Numbered from the stretch's first letter, positions 11,276 to 22,875 are shown. The stretch is 64,000 nucleotides of DNA from Megaustenia siamemsis (GCA_032433765.1 JAVIAB010000159.1:2418001-2482000); one strand, 5' to 3'. The notes: generated by a model not told the origin, from the letters alone. Translations and numbers: made by a program.

Positions 11276-11743
11276 GTGGTAATATTTTTCTCGGCCTATG
11301 GGAAGACCTTGACGAATTTGGGGAAACATGTGAACGTGACCTATGTTAAAGAGGGGGCCAATGCAACAAAGTTGGTAAATAACCCCCTGTTTAAAACCAT
11401 GACGCCTATTGGTGAAGACCTGTATGAGGTGTCGCTTGGAAAACGAAGTATCGTGTGGGATCTTCCTTCACAGATTGGATTTTTCGTCTACCAGTACGCC
11501 AAATTGCGAATGTTGGAATTGTACTATGACTTCCTGGATAGATTCGTAGAGAGGTCCGACTTTCAACTCTGTGAAATGGATACAGATAGTCTGTACTTGG
11601 CACTCAGCGAGTCATCATTAGAAGGGGTCGTTAAAAGGGATAGGGTAAACGAGTTTTTCTCCCAGTACGACAAATGGTTCCCTTCCGAAACTTATGAAGA
11701 GAACGCTGGAGGCAATGTTAAAGAACGATCGTGGCAATGTTAG
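11276..11743 (+). pseudogene. Family B DNA polymerase fragment 2, right arm
   Basis: Inverted copy of the 8663-9130 frame, identical except for rare changes (for example LELYYD versus LEFYYD). It keeps the SAYGKT remnant and motif C DTDS. It lacks motif A and the exonuclease domain. Confidence 0.8.
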
Positions 11744-11877
11744 AGAACGCTCGAGGTAATGTTAGAGAACGATCGAGGCAATGTTAGAGAACGCTCGAGG
11801 TAATGTTAGAGAACGATCGAAAAACGCTGGAGGCAGTGTTAAAGAACGATCGTGGCAATGTTAGAGAACGATCGAGG
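11700..11877. repeat. ~22-bp repeats containing GATCG, right arm
   Basis: Seven or eight copies of AATGTTAGAGAACG plus CTCGAGG or ATCGAGG. The left arm has about four (8622-8705). The array expanded after the arms separated. Confidence 0.85.
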
Positions 11878-12668
11878 CGTGATTTGTTCTAACTTTTTGG
11901 AGTTTGGAAGTAATTATCTGTTTGATGTGTCTAACTTTTATGAGTATGGGAGTAGATTTGTATGGTTTTAAGGTCGACTTTTTGAATATGAGCCTAAATT
12001 TGTGTGTTCTGGTGGTAAAATCTTAGTGATTTGGTCTAACATTTTGGACCTTGAATATAACTTCCTGCTCGTTGTATCCAACTATTTATAACTGTCATGG
12101 AACTCCTGGTATTGCATCAGGGGTCAAAACGCGTTCAAGTAACCCGCCACTTGTATTATTTCCCCCACCATTGACCCGCTAGGTGGATTGTATCAGGGGC
12201 CGAATCGCTTTAAAGTAACCCATGCATCAGACTCGACAGCACTTGAAGCTGAAAATGAGGTCAGTTATCACGATAACAGTAATCCTCTTCTCTGATTAGT
12301 TAATCCAAAGGTCAGTCATTTCGTTGATGGGTGTCCGATAGAAATCCTCTCTCTGATTGGTTAACCTAGATGTTAGTCGAGGGTGGAATAGTGTCGTCCA
12401 ACTTTTATTTACCAGATTATATTTAAACTAGTCGGATGTGAGACTTCGTGTTATAAGCGCGCTTGATTCACGGAAGTTTATTTTCATAGTACTGTTCAGT
12501 CTAGCGGTCTGTGTTGTAGTGGAATATTTTACGGTGTAAGTTGAATTTTTTTTTCTGTTTTTCTCTTATCTCATAACGATGTGATAGGTTATCATTAAAG
12601 GAATTTCAGTTGTATTAATGGTGATGTATATAAAGTACGAATGGTAGGAAAGAAGTCTAGTAGGGGTT

Positions 12669-12672
<4 letters not shown>

Positions 12673-12720
<48 letters not shown>

Positions 12721-12741
12721 GAGAGCGAGAGAGAGAGAGAT
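12673..12741. repeat. (GA)n microsatellite, right arm
   Basis: Partner of the left-arm CT tract, longer by about a dozen bases. Confidence 0.9.
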
Positions 12742-12758
12742 ACAGAGAAGTCTAGAAA

Positions 12759-13151
12759 ATGATAAACAGTTCCCGGTTTAAAAAGATGACTGAAATAGGT
12801 GTGGATCTTTTCGAAATTGAGATGGAGAAAAAGAAAACTGTTTGGGACTTACCCCTACAAATCGGTTTCTTCGTGTATCAATATGCGAAACTTCGTATGT
12901 TAGATTTTTATTTTGAGTTCTTAGATAAGTTTGTAGATAGGTCCGACTTTCAGTTATGTGAAACAGATACTGATAGTTTATACTTAGCCTTAAGCGCCCC
13001 TAAGTTAGAGGACATAGTTAAGTCAGGTCTGCGGGATGAGCTTAATAGTGCATATAAAGACTGGTTTCCTGCCGAGTTTTGCGATGCGCATATTAGCAAG
13101 ACAGACTGTATAAACTGTAAAGGTGTTAAAGCATGCACCAAAACGCCCTAA
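12759..13151 (+). pseudogene. Family B DNA polymerase fragment 1, right arm
   Basis: Inverted copy of the 7370-7762 frame with a few replacements (YAKLRML here, HAKLRIL there). It includes motif C DTDS and the CINCKG tail, and ends at the telomere-like array. Confidence 0.8.
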
Positions 13152-13403
13152 CCCTATCCCTAACGGTGAACCTAACCCTAACCCTAACCCTAACGGTGAA
13201 CCTAACCCTAACCCTAACCCTAACCCTAACGGTTAACCTAACCCTAACCCTAACCCTAATGGTGAACCTACCCCTAACCCTTACCCTAACCCTAACGGTG
13301 AACCTAACCCTAACACTAACGGTGAACCTAACCCTAACCCTAACGGTGAACCTAACCCTAACCCTAATGGTGAACCTAACCCTAACCCTAACTCTAACGG
13401 TTA
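13147..13403 (-). repeat. Interstitial telomere-like array, right arm
   Basis: CCCTAA runs with GGTGAA spacers, the inverted counterpart of 7127-7376 with slightly different copy number. Confidence 0.9.
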
Positions 13404-13890
13404 GATATTTAACTCTTTACACTACCAGCTTAGACTAACCAGGAATCTCTAACAGTTTCACCCTTATGCTTCATTTATGGTACAACGCTAAGCAGACACC
13501 CAACTACATAGCTATAAATAAATGTTATCCCTGTACTATATATTTACTCAATGTACTGAATATGTTTGTAATGTTATACACCTATTGAGATAATAAAAGA
13601 ATAAAATATATCTTCGTCTTTTGTTTTATATTGATTGTTTTTCATTGATGTTGTATAATCTACTAACCTATCACTATCGCTCAAGTACACCAAGACCTCC
13701 AAAGTCAGCACACACCAAACATAAACAGGTCACTTCCATGGTCACCGGGACTAGAGGTCAACACCTCGACACGAAATGTCATAGTTAACTCCCCTTGTCT
13801 CTCGTGTACATGTGGTGCGCTGCGCACCACACTATATAGCTTTGTTAATTTACGGCCAAATACGGCTTAGTTACACCATTGTATACTACT

Positions 13891-13896
13891 CACAGG
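13891..13896. repeat. Target-site duplication, right copy
   Basis: CACAGG immediately outside the right terminal repeat, partner to GACAGG at 6631-6636. Confidence 0.7.
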
Positions 13897-14189
13897 TAGC
13901 CATGACGTCCATCCACAGCTGAGAGCAGCAGTGACCCATAGCTGACTGTGTGTTCCAAGAGCGGTTAAAAAGCAGAGCTAATCTATACACTACTCCACCT
14001 CCAATTAGTACTCCTAGCTACAGATTAGAAATCACGAGGTAAGACAATCCGGTACTAAAAAATGTCGTCTGTGTTGGTCCAAAAGACCAGCTTGTCTTCT
14101 TGTGAAGATGATAGTTAGCTAGGTTAGAAGAATTCGATTTATAGAACTAAAGTTAACCACTAGCAATGAATTGATCAAGATTCTTTTGT

Positions 14190-14605
14190 CCACACAGGAC
14201 TGTTTGCTTGCGGTCATCCGATGACTAAATAAATGCACCTCTTCGTCATCCACTCTTAAAATGACTTGTGGGCGTGTATGCTTTGTGTTGTGGGTTGCAA
14301 AAATAAAATAAAAAACTGATAATTTGCGTTTTTCGGATCAGTACATACTTCAGCACGGTATTTTGAGTGCCAGGTTGCCTTTCCTCCTTGAATTGCCAGA
14401 CTAGACAGGTTAATCTATTTCTAAAGGCGCCGCGAAGAGGTGGAATAGGGTCTGAATGGTTCTTGTTCACTGATCCTGGCGCAAGCCATCGGCTGTGGAT
14501 CGCTGACAACTTCCAGCTCTTCTGCTGTGAGGTACCTTGTCTCCACTAGCTGTGGGTCACTGACAGCTTCCAACTCTGCTACTGTGGGGTACTTTGTCTC
14601 CCACA
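14190..14605 (-). mobile_element. SINE-like dispersed repeat S1, minus strand
   Basis: The minus strand shows the same order of blocks as the well-bounded copy at 33363-33743: CAGCGA(T/C)CCACAGC, GATGGCTTGCGCCAGGATC, CTGTCTAGTCTGGC, and a GGATGA..GAAGAGG tail. It diverges in the 3' half. No ORF of note. Confidence 0.7.
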
Positions 14606-14639
14606 CATAACTGTGAGGAGCTTAGGTAGTCCCACTAAA

Positions 14640-16555
14640 ACTAGAGTAGAGAATGACTGTTGTTAATCGAAAGCTAAGACTAGAGTAGAGAATGGCTGTT
14701 GTAATTCAATAGCTAAGACGAGAGTAGAGAATAGCTGTTGTAATTCAATAGCTAAGACTAGAATAGAGAATGGATGTTGTAATTCAATAGCTAAGACGAG
14801 AGTAGAGAATGGATGTTGTAATTCAATAGCTAAGACGAGAGTAGAGAATGGATGTTGTAATTCAATAGCTAAGACGAGAGTAGAGAATGGATGTTGTAAT
14901 TCAATAGCTAAGACGAGAGTAGAGAATGGATGTTGTAATTCAATAGCTAAGACGAGAGTAGAGAATGACTTGTAAGTCGATAGCTAAGACTAGAATAGAG
15001 AATGGCTGTTGTAAGTCAATAGCTAAGACTAGAGAAGAGAATGGATGTTGTAATTCAATAGCTAAGACGAGAGTAGAGAATGGCTGTTGTAAGTCAATAG
15101 CTAAGACTAGAGAAGAGAATGACTTGTAAGTCGATAGCTAAGACTAGAATAGAGAATGGCTGTTGTAAGTCAATAGCTAAGACTAGAGAAGAGAATGGAT
15201 GTTGTAATTCAATAGCTAAGACGAGAGTAGAGAATGGCTGTTGTAAGTCAATAGCTAAGACTAGAATAGAGAATGGCTGTTGTAAGTCAATAGCTAAGAC
15301 TAGAGAAGAGAATGGATGTTGTAATTCAATAGCTAAGACGAGAGTAGAGAATGGCTGTTGTAAGTCAATAGCAAAGACTAGAGTAGAGAATTGCTGTTGT
15401 AAGTCAATAGCTAAGACTAGAATAGAGAATGGCTGTTGTAATTCAATAGCAAAGACTAGAGAAGAGAATGGATGTTGTAATTCAATAGCTAAGACTAGAG
15501 AAGAGAATTGCTGTTGTAATTCAATAGCAAAGACTAGAGAAGAGAATGGATGTTGTAATTCAATAGCTAAGACGAGAGTAGAGAATTGCTGTTGTAAGTC
15601 AATAGCTAAGACTAGAATAGAGAATGGCTGTTGTAAGTCAATAGCGAAGACTAGAGAAGAGAATGGATGTTGTAATTCAATAGCTAAGACTAGAGAAGAG
15701 AATTGCTGTTGTAATTCAATAGCTAAGACGAGAGTAGAGAATGGCTGTTGTAAGTCAATAGCAAAGACTAGAGTATAGAATGGCTGTTGTAAGTCAATAG
15801 CAAAGACTAGAGTAGAGAATGGCTGTTGTAAGTCAATAGCAAAGACTAGAATATAGAATGGCTGTTGTAAGTCAATAGTAAAGACTAGAGTAGAGAAATG
15901 TTGTTGTAAGTCAATAGCTAAGACTAGAGAAGAGAATGACATGTAAATCGATAGCTAAGACTAGAGTAGAGAATGGCTGTTGTGAGTCAATATCTAAGAC
16001 TAGAGTAGAGAATGACATGTAAATTGATAGCTAAGACTAGAGCAGAGAATGACTGTTGTAAGTCGATTGCTACGACTAGAGTAGAGAATGACTTGTAGGT
16101 CAATAGCTAAGACTAGAGTAGAGAGTTACTGTTGTAGGTCAATAGCTAAGACTAGAGTAGAGAATTAATGTTGTAGGTCAATAGCTAAGACTAGAGTAGA
16201 GAATTAATGTTGTAGGTCAATAGCTAAGACTAGAGTAGAGAATTAATGTTGTAGGTCAATAGCTAAGACTAGAGTAGAGAATTAATGTTGTAGGTCAATA
16301 GTTAAGACTGGAGTAGAGAATTGCTGTTGTAGGTCAATAGCTAAGACTAGAGTAGAGAATTAATGTTGTAGGTCAATAGCTAAGACTAGAGTAGAGAATT
16401 AATGTTGTAGGTCAATAGTTAAGACTGGAGTAGAGAATTAATGTTGTAGGTCAAGAGCTAAGACTAGAGTAGAGAATTAATGTTGTAGGTCAATAGTTAA
16501 GACTGGAGTAGAGAATTAATGTTATAAGTCGAAAGCTAAAACAAGACCATAGAAT
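14640..16555. repeat. 39-bp minisatellite, about 49 copies
   Basis: Unit is TAGCTAAGACTAGAGTAGAG followed by AATGGCTGTTGTAAGTCAA. Several sub-variants are arranged in blocks (GGATGTTGTAATTC early, TTAATGTTGTAGGTC late). The 39-bp period leaves open frames on both strands (15094-15942 minus, 15119-15778 plus), which argues that neither is a selected gene. Confidence 0.95.
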
Positions 16556-16734
16556 AGCTGTTAACGGTTGATAGCTAAAACTGCGGTATGATTTTCCAAA
16601 GGCTTGTACTTTATAGTAAATTGTCATGTTCGTTTTTCATTGATAAAGGAGCTGGCCAGATGCTTCTTTCCATTAGTCTTTACACGTCAGTTGTGTTAAT
16701 GTCTCGAATTGTTGTGTGCGGATGTCATGTACAA

Positions 16735-17720
16735 GCATGACAGTCTGACAAGAGTTGACAGTGTTTGATTTCATGTACAAGTATGGCAGACTGACAAGGG
16801 CTGACACAGTGTTTGATTTCATGTACAAGTATGGCAGACTGACAAGAGCTGACACAGTGTTTGATTTCATGTACAAGTATGGCAGACTGACAAGAGCTGA
16901 CACAGTGTTTGATTTTATGTACAAGTATGGCAGACTGACAAGAGCTGACAGTGTTTGATTTCATGTACAAGTATGGCAGACTCAGAAGAGCTGACACAGT
17001 GTTTGATTTCATGTACAAGTATGGCAGACTGACAAGAGCTGACAGTGTTTGATTTCATGTACAAGTATGGCAGACTGACAAGAGCTGACACAGTGTTTGA
17101 TTTCATGTACAAGTACGGCAGATTAACCAGAGCTGACACAGTGTTTGATTTCATGTACAAGTATGGCAGATTAACCAGAGCTGACACAGTGTTTGATTTC
17201 ATGTACAAGTATGGCAGACTGACCAGAGCTGATACAGTGTTTGATTCCATGTACAATTATGGCAGATTAACCAGAGCTGACACAGTGTTTGAATTCATGT
17301 ACAAGCATGGCAGACTGACAAGAGCTGACACAGTGTTTGAATTCATGTACAAGTATGGCAGATTAACCAGAGTTGACACAGTGTTTGATTTCATGTACAA
17401 TTATGGCAGATTAACCAGAGCTGATAAAGTGTTTGATTTCATGTACAAGTATGGCAGACTGACTAGAGCTGACATAGTGTTTGATGTGATGTCATGTACA
17501 AGTATGGCAGACTGACAAGAGCTGACAGTGTTTGATTTCATGTACAAGTATGGCAGATTAAGCAGAGCTGACACAGTGTTTGATTTCATGTACAAGTATG
17601 GCAGACTGACAAGAGCTGACAGTGTTTGATTTCATGTACAAATATGGCAGATTAACCAGAGCTGACACAGTGTTTGATGTGATGTCATGTACAATTATGG
17701 CAGACTGACCAGAAATGACA
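16735..17720. repeat. 48-bp minisatellite, about 21 copies
   Basis: Unit contains GTTTGATTTCATGTACAAG and TATGGCAGACTGACAAGAGC. Some copies lack a CA pair. The plus frame reads FMYKYGRLTRADTVFD. Open frames on both strands follow from the period. Confidence 0.95.
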
Positions 17721-17764
17721 AAATACTTGATGTGATGCCATGTACAAGCAGGTAGATTAACCAA

Positions 17765-18440
17765 GAGTGACAGAGAAGAGATGACGCACGTAGAACAGCT
17801 ACAGGTGTAAGAGGGGGTTATAACCTGAACTCCTGATTAGAGATCCTTAGGAGCCACAAGATGAACAAGCTAAGAGTTATAATAATTCCATTTTGGAAGT
17901 GAGTGATGAATAGTTCAAAACATGTAGAACACCAGTCTGTTATTGACGTTATGTCAGGAGTTGATGAGGGCAGGGTGTTGTTTTACTCATTGATGTAGCG
18001 GGTCAAAAAGTCTTTCTTGATATTCCCGGCTCTTAATGAAGAAATTGGAGTTCGTCTACCCCAGATTATGCTGAGAAACTATTAGTCCAGCCCAGAAGTT
18101 TTGCAATGCAACGTCCTCTATAACAGTAATAGCCACCACTACAGGGAACACGATGATCATAGCTTCTCTTAGCCTGCATGATTTGACGCAGACTGTTACT
18201 GAGAGAGACCAGGATGGAGTAGAACTGCTAGGTTTTGGTCAGCTGATGGTGTGCCGACCCTGCTATTACGACTGTTTCTGTTCCTACAGAATAACTGTCA
18301 ATGATTAGGAAGAACATTTAGTACCAATGTTTGTATTTGTAACTAGCACCTTGTGGGCTGATGTATGACAATAAATGTGTGCTGTGCTGGATCGTCATCA
18401 CCAGCCTCCGAAATCGTTAACTCGAGTTCAGTGCCTTTTG
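17765..18440. other. No recognisable feature
   Basis: Non-repetitive sequence between minisatellites with no long ORF and no motif I recognise. Confidence 0.5.
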
Positions 18441-18449
18441 TTTTCCGGT

Positions 18450-18735
18450 ACAGATAGTCGTTCTGTGCAGACATGATGTACACGTCCCGACAGTTTACGT
18501 GTAAGATGTCACTTCCAGGTACATATAGTCGTTCTTTACAGAGATGATGTACATGTTCCCGGCAGTTTACGTGTAAGATGTCACTTCCAGGTACATATAG
18601 TCGTTCTGTACAGAGATGATGTACATGTTCCCGGCAGTTTACGTGTAAGATGTCACTTCCAGGTACAGATAGTTCTGTACAGAGATGATGTACATGTTCC
18701 CGGCAGTTTACGTGTAAGATGTCACTTCCAGGTAC
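18450..18735. repeat. ~70-bp tandem repeat, four copies
   Basis: Units of 69-72 bp share GTTTACGTGTAAGATGTCAC and GAGATGATGTACATGTTCCC. Confidence 0.9.
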
Positions 18736-18924
18736 AGAAGCGAAGGTAAACGTGAGTGGGGCTTGCCATACAAAGACGTATAATAAGAGAATCCCTCAGT
18801 ACAAGCCTAAGTGAGCGTGTCTATAGTAGACTACCACTAGACAGACCAAGGAGGAAACCACTGTTACCATGTTAATATATACGGTCGGACTCGGTGTCAA
18901 GATACATCAGGTTAGGCTTTAGTT

Positions 18925-20812
18925 CCATGATGTCGGTACTACTACAGTGGTATGTTTTGTTCCCACTGCCACACTTTAGTATCGTGACGTCGGTACTGCT
19001 ACAGTGGTATGCTTTGTTCCCACTGCCACACTTTAGTGCCGTGACATCGGTACTACTACAGTGGTATGCTTTGTTCCCATTGCCACACTTTAGTGCCGTG
19101 ACATCGGTACTACTACAGTGGTATGCTTTGTTCCCACTGCCACACTTTAGTGCTGTGACGTCGGTACTACTACAGTGGTATGCTTTGTTCCCACTGCCAC
19201 ACTTTAGTGCCGTGACATCGGTGCTACTACAGTGGTATGCTTTGTTCCCATTGCCACACTTTAGTGTCGTGACATCAGTATTACTACAGTGGTATGCTTT
19301 GTTTCCACTGCCACACTTTAGTGCCGTGACGTCGGTACTACTACAGTGGTATACTTTGTTCCCATTGCCACATTTTAGTGCCGTGACATCGGTACTACTA
19401 CAGTGGTATGATTTGTTCCCACTGCCACACTTTAGTGTCGTGACGTCGGTACTACTACAGTGGTAAGCTTTGTTCCCACTGCCACACTTTAGTGCCGTGA
19501 CATCGGTACTACTACAGTGGTATGCTTTGTTCCCATTGCCACACTTTAGTGCCGTGACATCGGTACTACTACAGTGGTATGCTTTGTTCCCACTGCCACA
19601 CTTTAGTGCCGTGACATCGGTGCTACTACAGTGGTATGCTTTGTTCCCATTGCCACACTTTAGTGTCGTGACATCAGTATTACTACAGTGGTATGCTTTG
19701 TTTCCACTGCCACACTTTAGTGCCGTGACGTCGGTACTACTACAGTGGTATACTTTGTTCCCATTGCCACATTTTAGTGCCGTGACATCGGTACTACTAC
19801 AGTGGTATGATTTGTTCCCACTGCCACACTTTAGTGCCGTGACATCGGTACTACTACAGTGGTATACTTTGTTCCCACTGCCACACTTAAGTGTCGTGAC
19901 GTCGGTACTACTACAGTGGTAAGCTTTGTTCCCACTGCCACACTTTAGTGCCGTGACATCGGTGCTACTACAGTGGTATGCTTTGTTCCCACTGCCACAC
20001 TTTAGTGCCGTGACATCGGTACTACTGCAGTGGTATGCTTTGTTCCCACTGCCACACTTTAGTGCCGTGATGTCGGTACTACTACAGTGGTATGCTTTGT
20101 TCCCACTGCCACACTTTAGTGTCGTGACATCGGTACTACTACAGTGGTATGTTTTGTTGCCACTGCCACACTTTAGTGCTGTGACATTGGTGCTACTACA
20201 GTGGTATGCTTTGTTCCCACTGCCACACTTTAGTGTCGTGACATCGGTACTACTACAGTGGTATACTTTGTTCCCACTGCCACACTTTAGTGTCGTGACG
20301 TCGGTACTACTACAGTGGTATGTTTTGTTCCCACTGCCACACTTTAGTGTCGTGACGTCGGTACTACTACAGTGGTATGCCTTGTTCCCACTGCCACACT
20401 TTAGTGCCGTGGCGTCGGTACTACTACAGTGGTATGTTTTGTTCCCACTGCCACACTTTAGTGTCGTGACGTCGGTACTACTACAGTGGTATACTTTGTT
20501 CCCACTGCCACACTTTAGTGCCGTGACATTGGTGCTACTACAGTGGTATGTTTTGTTCCCACTACCACACTTTAGTGCCGTGACATTGGTGCTACTACAG
20601 TGGTATGTTTTGTTCCCACTGCCTCACTTTAGTGCTGTGACATTTGTGCTACTACAGTGGTATGTTTTGTTACCACTGCCACACTTTAGTGCTGTGACAT
20701 TGGTGCTAATACAGTGGTATGTTTTGTTACCACTACCACACTTTAGTGCTGTGACATTGGTGCTACTACAGTGGTATGTTTTGTTACCACTGCCACACTT
20801 TCAGTGGTTGTT
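18925..20812. repeat. 57-bp minisatellite, about 33 copies
   Basis: Unit reads CCACACTTTAGTGCCGTGAC plus ATCGGTACTACTACAGTGGT and a TTTGTTCCCACTG part. The 57-bp period gives long open frames (18894-19466, 19470-19922, 19926-20834) broken only where TATGC became TAAGC. That mutation is found at 19461 and 19917, 456 bp or eight units apart, showing an eight-unit block duplication. Confidence 0.95.
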
Positions 20813-20825
20813 GTGCCTTCAACAT

Positions 20826-21506
20826 GAACAATAAATAGAAGTGCAGAAACATGGACACAAATAGATATATAGAAACATGGACAACAAATAGATATATAGA
20901 AACATGGACAACAAATAGATATTAAGAAACATGGACAACAAATAGATATATAGAAACATGGACAACAAATAGATATTAAGAAACATGGACAACAAATAGA
21001 TATTAAGAAACATGGACAACAAATAGATATATAGAAACATGGACAACAAATAGATATATAGAAACATGGACAACAAATAGATATATAGAAACATGGACAC
21101 AAATAGATATATAGAAACATGGACAACAAATAGATATATAGAAACATGGACAACAAATAGATATATAGAAACATGGACAACAAATAGATATTAAGAAACA
21201 TGGACAACAAATAGATATATAAACATGGACAACAAATAGATATATAGAAACATAGACAACAAATAGATATATAGAAACATGGACAACAAATAGATATATA
21301 GAAACATGGACAACAAATAGATATTAAGAAACATGGACAACAAATAGATATATAGAAACATGGACAACAAATAGATATATAGAAACATGGACAACAAATA
21401 GATATATAGAAACATGGATAACAAATAGATATATAGAAACATGGACACAAATAGATATATAGAAACATGGACAACAAATAGATATGTAGAAACATGGACA
21501 ACAAAT
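20826..21506. repeat. 26-bp minisatellite, about 26 copies
   Basis: Unit AACATGGACAACAAATAGAT plus ATATAG; some copies have ATTAAG. It starts within bases of the end of the 57-bp array. Confidence 0.95.
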
Positions 21507-21865
21507 AGAAAAGAAGACACACAGAAAAATAAAATTGTGTGATGATGTATTTCTTTATTCTTTACATGTGTAGACACATGAACACAAAGAGAAAAGCACA
21601 AAAACAGACATGTAGAAACATTGACACAACAATTGAAAAAGCAGTAAGTAATCAAAACACATTCTAATGTTACTTGCTTCACAACTTATTGGCTGACATG
21701 TTAGATATTGCAATAATTTTAGAGGAAATAAAATCATTCAGAATCAATACATTTTTTAATTTTTAAAAAATCATCTTCTTTGACATTTTACAAGAAAACA
21801 ATCACAATTGGTGCTTTGTTCCATGTGGTTCAATGCATCCATCTTCAGCATGAATTTACTTATGG
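21507..21865. other. No recognisable feature
   Basis: AT-rich sequence. A related segment with AACACAAAGAG flanks the 26-bp array, but no ORF or motif is evident. Confidence 0.5.
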
Positions 21866-21879
21866 CTGATATCAAATTA

Positions 21880-22755
21880 GGTGAAATTGGAGGTTAATTA
21901 CCAGTACAGAGTACACAAATTTAGACAAATAAATATTGAATTTGAAGGAATAGACCTGGAGACAGTTCAGAACTACAACTACCTTGGGCATACTATAACC
22001 AGTGATGGAAAATGTACAACTGAAATAAACAAAGGAATAAGAATAGCAAAAAGTAATTTAATACCATGAAGAACATCATCATCAAGTACCGGGCCTAGTG
22101 GCGTAGGTGATCATGTATCTCCACAATTTTTTATTTCGGCAGCTATTTATCATTTCTGTTGTTGACCTTCTGCCAAGCCATTCTCTTAAACTGTCTGTTA
22201 TTTTTTTTTTCTTTGCTTCTCTATCTCTTCGTCCCTCAATTTTTCCAGTTGTTACAATATATTCCAGTTGTTCTCTTCTCATTACATGGCCAAAAAAATG
22301 ATGATTGTCTCTACCTAACACCAGGGTTAAAACTAAGAATAGCAAAATGTTACAACTTTTCAGTATTCCTATATGGTGCAGAAACATGGACATTAGACAT
22401 GAAAACAGAACAGAGAATTGAAGCCTTTGAAATGTGGATATATAGAAGAATAGGTAGAATTGGATGGAAGGAAAAGAAAACAAACGATGAAGTCTTAAAA
22501 CAACTAAAAATGAAAAGAGAACTACTAAGCACAATTCAAACAAGACAAATGCGATTTATGGGGTATGTTAAAAGACACAACAGCCTACTAAAAGTAATCC
22601 TGGAGGGGAAAATACAAGGTTAAAGAGGAAGACCAAGACTAACATGGACGAGTAACACCAAAAGATGGACAAATCAGCCTATGACAACCTGCACCATCAA
22701 AGCAAGAGACAGAGCAGAATGGCGCACCATGGTAGCCAACCTTAGAAGGCACTCG
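21880..22755 (+). mobile_element. RTE-like LINE 3' part (family R2), interrupted
   Basis: The first piece, 21930-22070, encodes GIDLETVQNYNYLGHTITS. The last piece, 22325-22750, encodes LKLRIAKCYNFSVFLYGAET and IEAFEMWIYRRIGRIGWKEK, then the C-terminal GKIQG..RGRPRLTW region. Between them is an opposite-strand R1 3' end. The relative at 59532-60196 reads through here without that insertion, which defines the nesting. Confidence 0.8.
22072..22318 (-). mobile_element. R1 LINE 3' end nested in R2
   Basis: On the minus strand it encodes the RTE C-terminal block MRREQLEYIVTTGKIEGRRD, then LREWLGRRSTTEMINSC and ATRPGT, ending in a short (ATC)n tail. It is severely 5'-truncated. It enters R2 at the same point as the junction near 2444. 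Confidence 0.8.
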
Positions 22756-22875
22756 ATGATGAAATATTGAATTAATTAGCAGAAATGGTGGCTATAATAA
22801 TGAATAAAATATAGAACTAATTGTTACAGTGTATATAATAGGACAATGGGAGACAACTGAGAGAGACAAATTATA

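Larger units (their letters stand above)
6637..13890. mobile_element. Giant foldback element, Polinton-derived
   Basis: The outermost bases are inverted repeats beginning AGTAGTATACAATGG and ending CCATTGTATACTACT. The inverted arms run 6637-9146 and 11260-13890, with a 2.1 kb spacer. Flanking hexamers GACAGG (6631-6636) and CACAGG (13891-13896) differ at one base and look like a 6-bp target duplication. Polintons (Mavericks) are known for 6-bp duplications, AG-starting terminal repeats and a protein-primed family B DNA polymerase, and each arm holds two fragments of such a polymerase. No integrase, ATPase, protease or capsid gene is seen, so this is a non-autonomous relic. The arms are far longer than the usual few hundred bases. 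Transposition as one unit is inferred from the duplication. Confidence 0.8.
11260..13890. repeat. Right inverted arm of foldback element
   Basis: Inverted counterpart of 6637-9146, about 120 bp longer through extra copies of the short repeat at 11700-11877 and a longer GA tract at 12673-12741. The inner boundary is sharp: similarity stops at ACATTTTTGTGATCTGG. Confidence 0.92.

Noticed and set aside
15094..15942. Long minus-strand frame LVFAIDLQQPFSTL and its plus-strand partner
   Set aside because: Both strands are open in the same 39-bp array, which is a periodicity effect rather than a coding signal.
16735..17720. Structured repeat protein FMYKYGRLTRADTVFD
   Set aside because: Frame is broken by units lacking two bases, and the opposite strand is equally open.
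18894..20834. Three long open frames with LFPLPHFSAVTSVLLQW repeats
   Set aside because: They translate the 57-bp minisatellite; a recurrent TAAGC variant breaks them. No gene structure around them.
20826..21506. CRISPR array
   Set aside because: 26-bp units are contiguous with no unique spacers, and the context is eukaryotic.
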